From Aquibaculum arenosum (GTDB lineage: Bacteria; Pseudomonadota; Alphaproteobacteria; Kiloniellales; DSM-21159), in contig NZ_JARHUD010000001.1 of NCBI RefSeq assembly GCF_029222965.1, forward strand, positions 186,001-250,000: a DNA stretch of 64,000 nt. Reading direction: 5' to 3'. Below are positions 62,206 to 64,000 of this stretch, piece after piece. The position numbers and the translations under genes are program-made. Positions within the stretch are counted from its first letter, which is position 1; each line of letters opens with the position of its first letter. The notes beneath the pieces are model-generated. The model made no database searches. It was given only the letters and a program-made list of their open reading frames with translations, and was not told the DNA's origin.

Positions 62206-63597
62206 TCAGGCTTTGTCTGCACCGCCGCCGGCGGCAATGCGCGCCACCAGATCCTGAAGGTGGCTCATCTCCTCCAACCGGATCCCTTCCGGCGGAGACA
62301 GACGCCGTCCGCGGCGCGGCGGCAGCAGGGCGCTGGCAAAGCCCAGCTTGGCGGCCTCCTTCAGCCGAACCTCGCTCTGGCTGACTGCCCGGATCTCGCC
62401 CGACAGGCCGATTTCGCCAAACACCACGCATTCCTCGGGTACGGGCCGGTCGCAGGCGCTGGATACCAGCGCGGCGGCCACCGCAAGGTCCGCTGCCGGC
62501 TCTCCGATGCGCAGTCCACCTGCAATGTTCAGATATACGTCCTTCCCGGCCATCACAAGCCCGCAGCGCGCTTCGAGCACCGCAAGGACCATGGCCAGCC
62601 GGCCGCTGTCCCAGCCCACCACGGTGCGCCGCGGCGTGCCCAACGGCGATGGGGACACCAGAGCCTGGACTTCCACCAGCAGCGGGCGCGTGCCCTCTAA
62701 GCCGGCAAAGACCGCTGCACCGGCGATATTGCCGCGCCGCTCGGCCAGGAAAAGCTCGGAGGGGTTGGCGACCTCCATCAGTCCGCCGTCGGTCATCTCG
62801 AAGACGCCGATCTCGTCGGTCGGGCCGAAGCGGTTCTTTGTAGCACGCAAGATGCGGAACTGATGGCCGCGCTCGCCTTCAAAGGTCAGCACGCAGTCGA
62901 CCATGTGTTCCAGCACCTTCGGGCCGGCGATCATGCCGTCCTTGGTGACATGGCCGACCAGCAGTAAGCAGAAGCCCCGGCGCTTGGCGACCCGCACCAG
63001 TTCCTGGGCGCTGGCGCGCACCTGTGCCACCGTACCCGGGGCGGATTCCAGGGCATCGACATGCATGGTCTGGATGGAATCGATGATCACCAGACGCGGC
63101 GCATCGGGGCGGTCGAGCGAGGCGACGAGGTCGCGCACGGAGGTGGCGGCCGCCAAGCGCACCGGCGCCTTGGACAGGCCCAAACGTGCGGCGCGCAGGC
63201 GCACCTGCTCCACGGCCTCTTCACCGGAGACGTAGATCGCTTCATTGCCGGCCGCGAGCGCGGCCGCGGCCTGCAGAAGCAGGGTCGATTTGCCGATGCC
63301 GGGGTCGCCGCCCACCAGCACAGCCGAGCCGGGGACCAGGCCCCCGCCGCACACGCGGTCGAACTCGCCGATGCCGGAGACCAGGCGCGGTGCCGGTTTG
63401 CTTTCGCCCTCCAGGTCGACGAACTCGACCTTGCGTCCGCTGCGTTTGGGGCCCTTGGCCAGGCCGCCGGGTGTGCCTTCGGGCGCCGCTTCCTCAACGA
63501 TCGAATTCCAGGCGCCGCAGGCTTCGCAACGGCCGGCCCAACGGCCGGAGACCGCGCCGCAGGATTGACAGACGTAAGTGCTGCGGGCGCGGGCCAT
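62206..63597 (-). CDS. radA: DNA repair protein RadA
   Basis: About 463 residues. A C4 zinc motif at the N-terminus (YVCQSCGAVSGRWAGRCEACGAWN), RecA-like ATPase with Walker A GGDPGIGKSTLLLQ, Walker B LVIIDSIQTMH, the RadA-specific KNRFGPTDEIGVFEM, and a C-terminal Lon-protease-like domain (GLSGEIRAVSQSEVRLKEAAKLGF). It aids branch migration during recombination. GTG 63600 is in frame, but ATG 63597 is likely, both overlapping the stop of the next ATPase gene. Neighbours purF-cvpA-radA are conserved in the class. Confidence 0.96.
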   Translation of the reverse strand: MARARSTYVCQSCGAVSGRWAGRCEACGAWNSIVEEAAPEGTPGGLAKGPKRSGRKVEFVDLEGESKPAPRLVSGIGEFDRVCGGGLVPGSAVLVGGDPGIGKSTLLLQAAAALAAGNEAIYVSGEEAVEQVRLRAARLGLSKAPVRLAAATSVRDLVASLDRPDAPRLVIIDSIQTMHVDALESAPGTVAQVRASAQELVRVAKRRGFCLLLVGHVTKDGMIAGPKVLEHMVDCVLTFEGERGHQFRILRATKNRFGPTDEIGVFEMTDGGLMEVANPSELFLAERRGNIAGAAVFAGLEGTRPLLVEVQALVSPSPLGTPRRTVVGWDSGRLAMVLAVLEARCGLVMAGKDVYLNIAGGLRIGEPAADLAVAAALVSSACDRPVPEECVVFGEIGLSGEIRAVSQSEVRLKEAAKLGFASALLPPRRGRRLSPPEGIRLEEMSHLQDLVARIAAGGGADKA

Positions 63598-64000
63598 CAC
63601 TGGGCAACCTGAATTGGGCCGTCGATTTCTCCGGCTACGAACTGCTCGACGAAGGCGTTGCCCTCGCGCTCGATGGCGTCCATCGGGCCCTGCCAGACGA
63701 TCTCGCCCTTGTAGAGCATGGCGATGCGATCGGAGATACGCCGGGCGCTGTCCATGTCATGAGTGATGGTCAGTCCGGTGGCGCCGAGATCCGTGACACA
63801 CTGGCGGATCAGCCGGTCGATCAGGTCGCCCATGATGGGGTCGAGGCCGGTGGTGGGTTCGTCGAAGAAGAGGATCTCAGGACGAACGGCAATGGCGCGC
63901 GCGAGCCCGACGCGCTTGCGCATGCCGCCGGACAGCTCGGCCGGCGAAAGATCGGCCACCTCCGCGTCCAGACCCACGTCTGCCAAGCGCTCGAGGGCCA
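63597..64000 (-). CDS. MlaF-type ABC ATPase, 5' end beyond the window
   Basis: Only the C-terminal ~134 residues are present; the frame stays open to the window edge. Seen: signature LSGGMRKRVGLARAIAVRP, Walker B ILFFDEPTTGLDPIMGD, switch His in GLTITHDMDSARRI, then KGEIVWQGPMDAIE. LDPIMGD and the tail ending PIQVAQ fit the Mla/Ttg2A lipid-transport ATPases. The Walker A half is missing. It is a second Mla-type ATPase besides the one at 53.7 kb; its permease and MCE genes presumably lie beyond the edge. Confidence 0.88.
   Translation of the reverse strand, partial: ALERLADVGLDAEVADLSPAELSGGMRKRVGLARAIAVRPEILFFDEPTTGLDPIMGDLIDRLIRQCVTDLGATGLTITHDMDSARRISDRIAMLYKGEIVWQGPMDAIEREGNAFVEQFVAGEIDGPIQVAQ

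Overview
The window reads as a continuous stretch of chromosome from a GC-rich alphaproteobacterium, most likely a Rhodospirillales or Kiloniellales-type lineage. The reasons are conserved alphaproteobacterial neighbourhoods (ffs-dnaX-ybaB-recR; rsmB-rpe-heparinase-like-purH; aroK-aroB-CNNM and xerD; fabA-fabB-fabI beside the iron regulator irr; purF-cvpA-radA), a Tyr in place of the first DnaX zinc Cys, and a malyl-CoA lyase of the kind used in the ethylmalonyl-CoA pathway. I see no rRNA or tRNA gene, no CRISPR array, no insertion sequence and no phage module. The only RNA gene I can support is the small SRP RNA. The taxonomic call is inference from gene order and protein similarity remembered by eye, not from a search.

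Layout. 1-1.7 kb: 3' part of folC and two small proteins. 1.8-4.6 kb: two hairpins, a DSD1-type PLP enzyme and the propionyl-CoA carboxylase beta subunit. 4.9-6.5 kb: a type III polyketide synthase overlapping an isoprenylcysteine-methyltransferase-like gene, with lower GC. 6.7-13.2 kb: AI-2E exporter family protein, nudC, ffs, dnaX, ybaB, recR, and a secreted DUF4139-type protein. 13.2-23.1 kb (minus strand): purH, heparinase-like gene, rpe, rsmB, DUF2889 gene, CBS protein, CNNM protein, aroB, aroK. 23.4-27.6 kb: a 46-residue membrane protein, a large secreted protein, xerD, malyl-CoA lyase. 27.7-34.9 kb: a nine-gene Mrp-type cation/proton antiporter operon with three proton-conducting D-like subunits. 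34.9-38.1 kb: a Fic protein with an unusual phased repeat array in its promoter, and a catalase. 38.2-46.2 kb: two SDR dehydrogenases, a five-gene ABC importer operon, a divergent IclR regulator and a glutamine-synthetase-like ligase, which together look like an uptake and catabolism module. 46.3-49.7 kb: fabI, fabB, fabA and divergent irr. 49.8-52.5 kb: a rubrerythrin, Fe-S oxidoreductase and DUF3501 cluster behind a candidate Irr box. 52.5-56.1 kb: a complete MlaE-MlaF-MlaD-lipoprotein lipid transport operon. 56.1-59.9 kb: a lipoprotein penicillin-acylase-family hydrolase overlapping a GH3-type acyl amido synthetase. 60.0-64.0 kb: purF, cvpA, radA and the 3' part of a second Mla-type ATPase.

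How genes fit together. Most of the window is core metabolism and maintenance (purine, shikimate, fatty acid, DNA replication and repair). The accessory parts worth most attention are: the helically phased TGAAAA array in front of the Fic gene; the coupled GH3 ligase and Ntn hydrolase; the Mrp operon, whose third pump-like subunit has Ser where the essential TM5 Glu should be; the PKS/methyltransferase pair; and the iron and peroxide-related rubrerythrin cluster.
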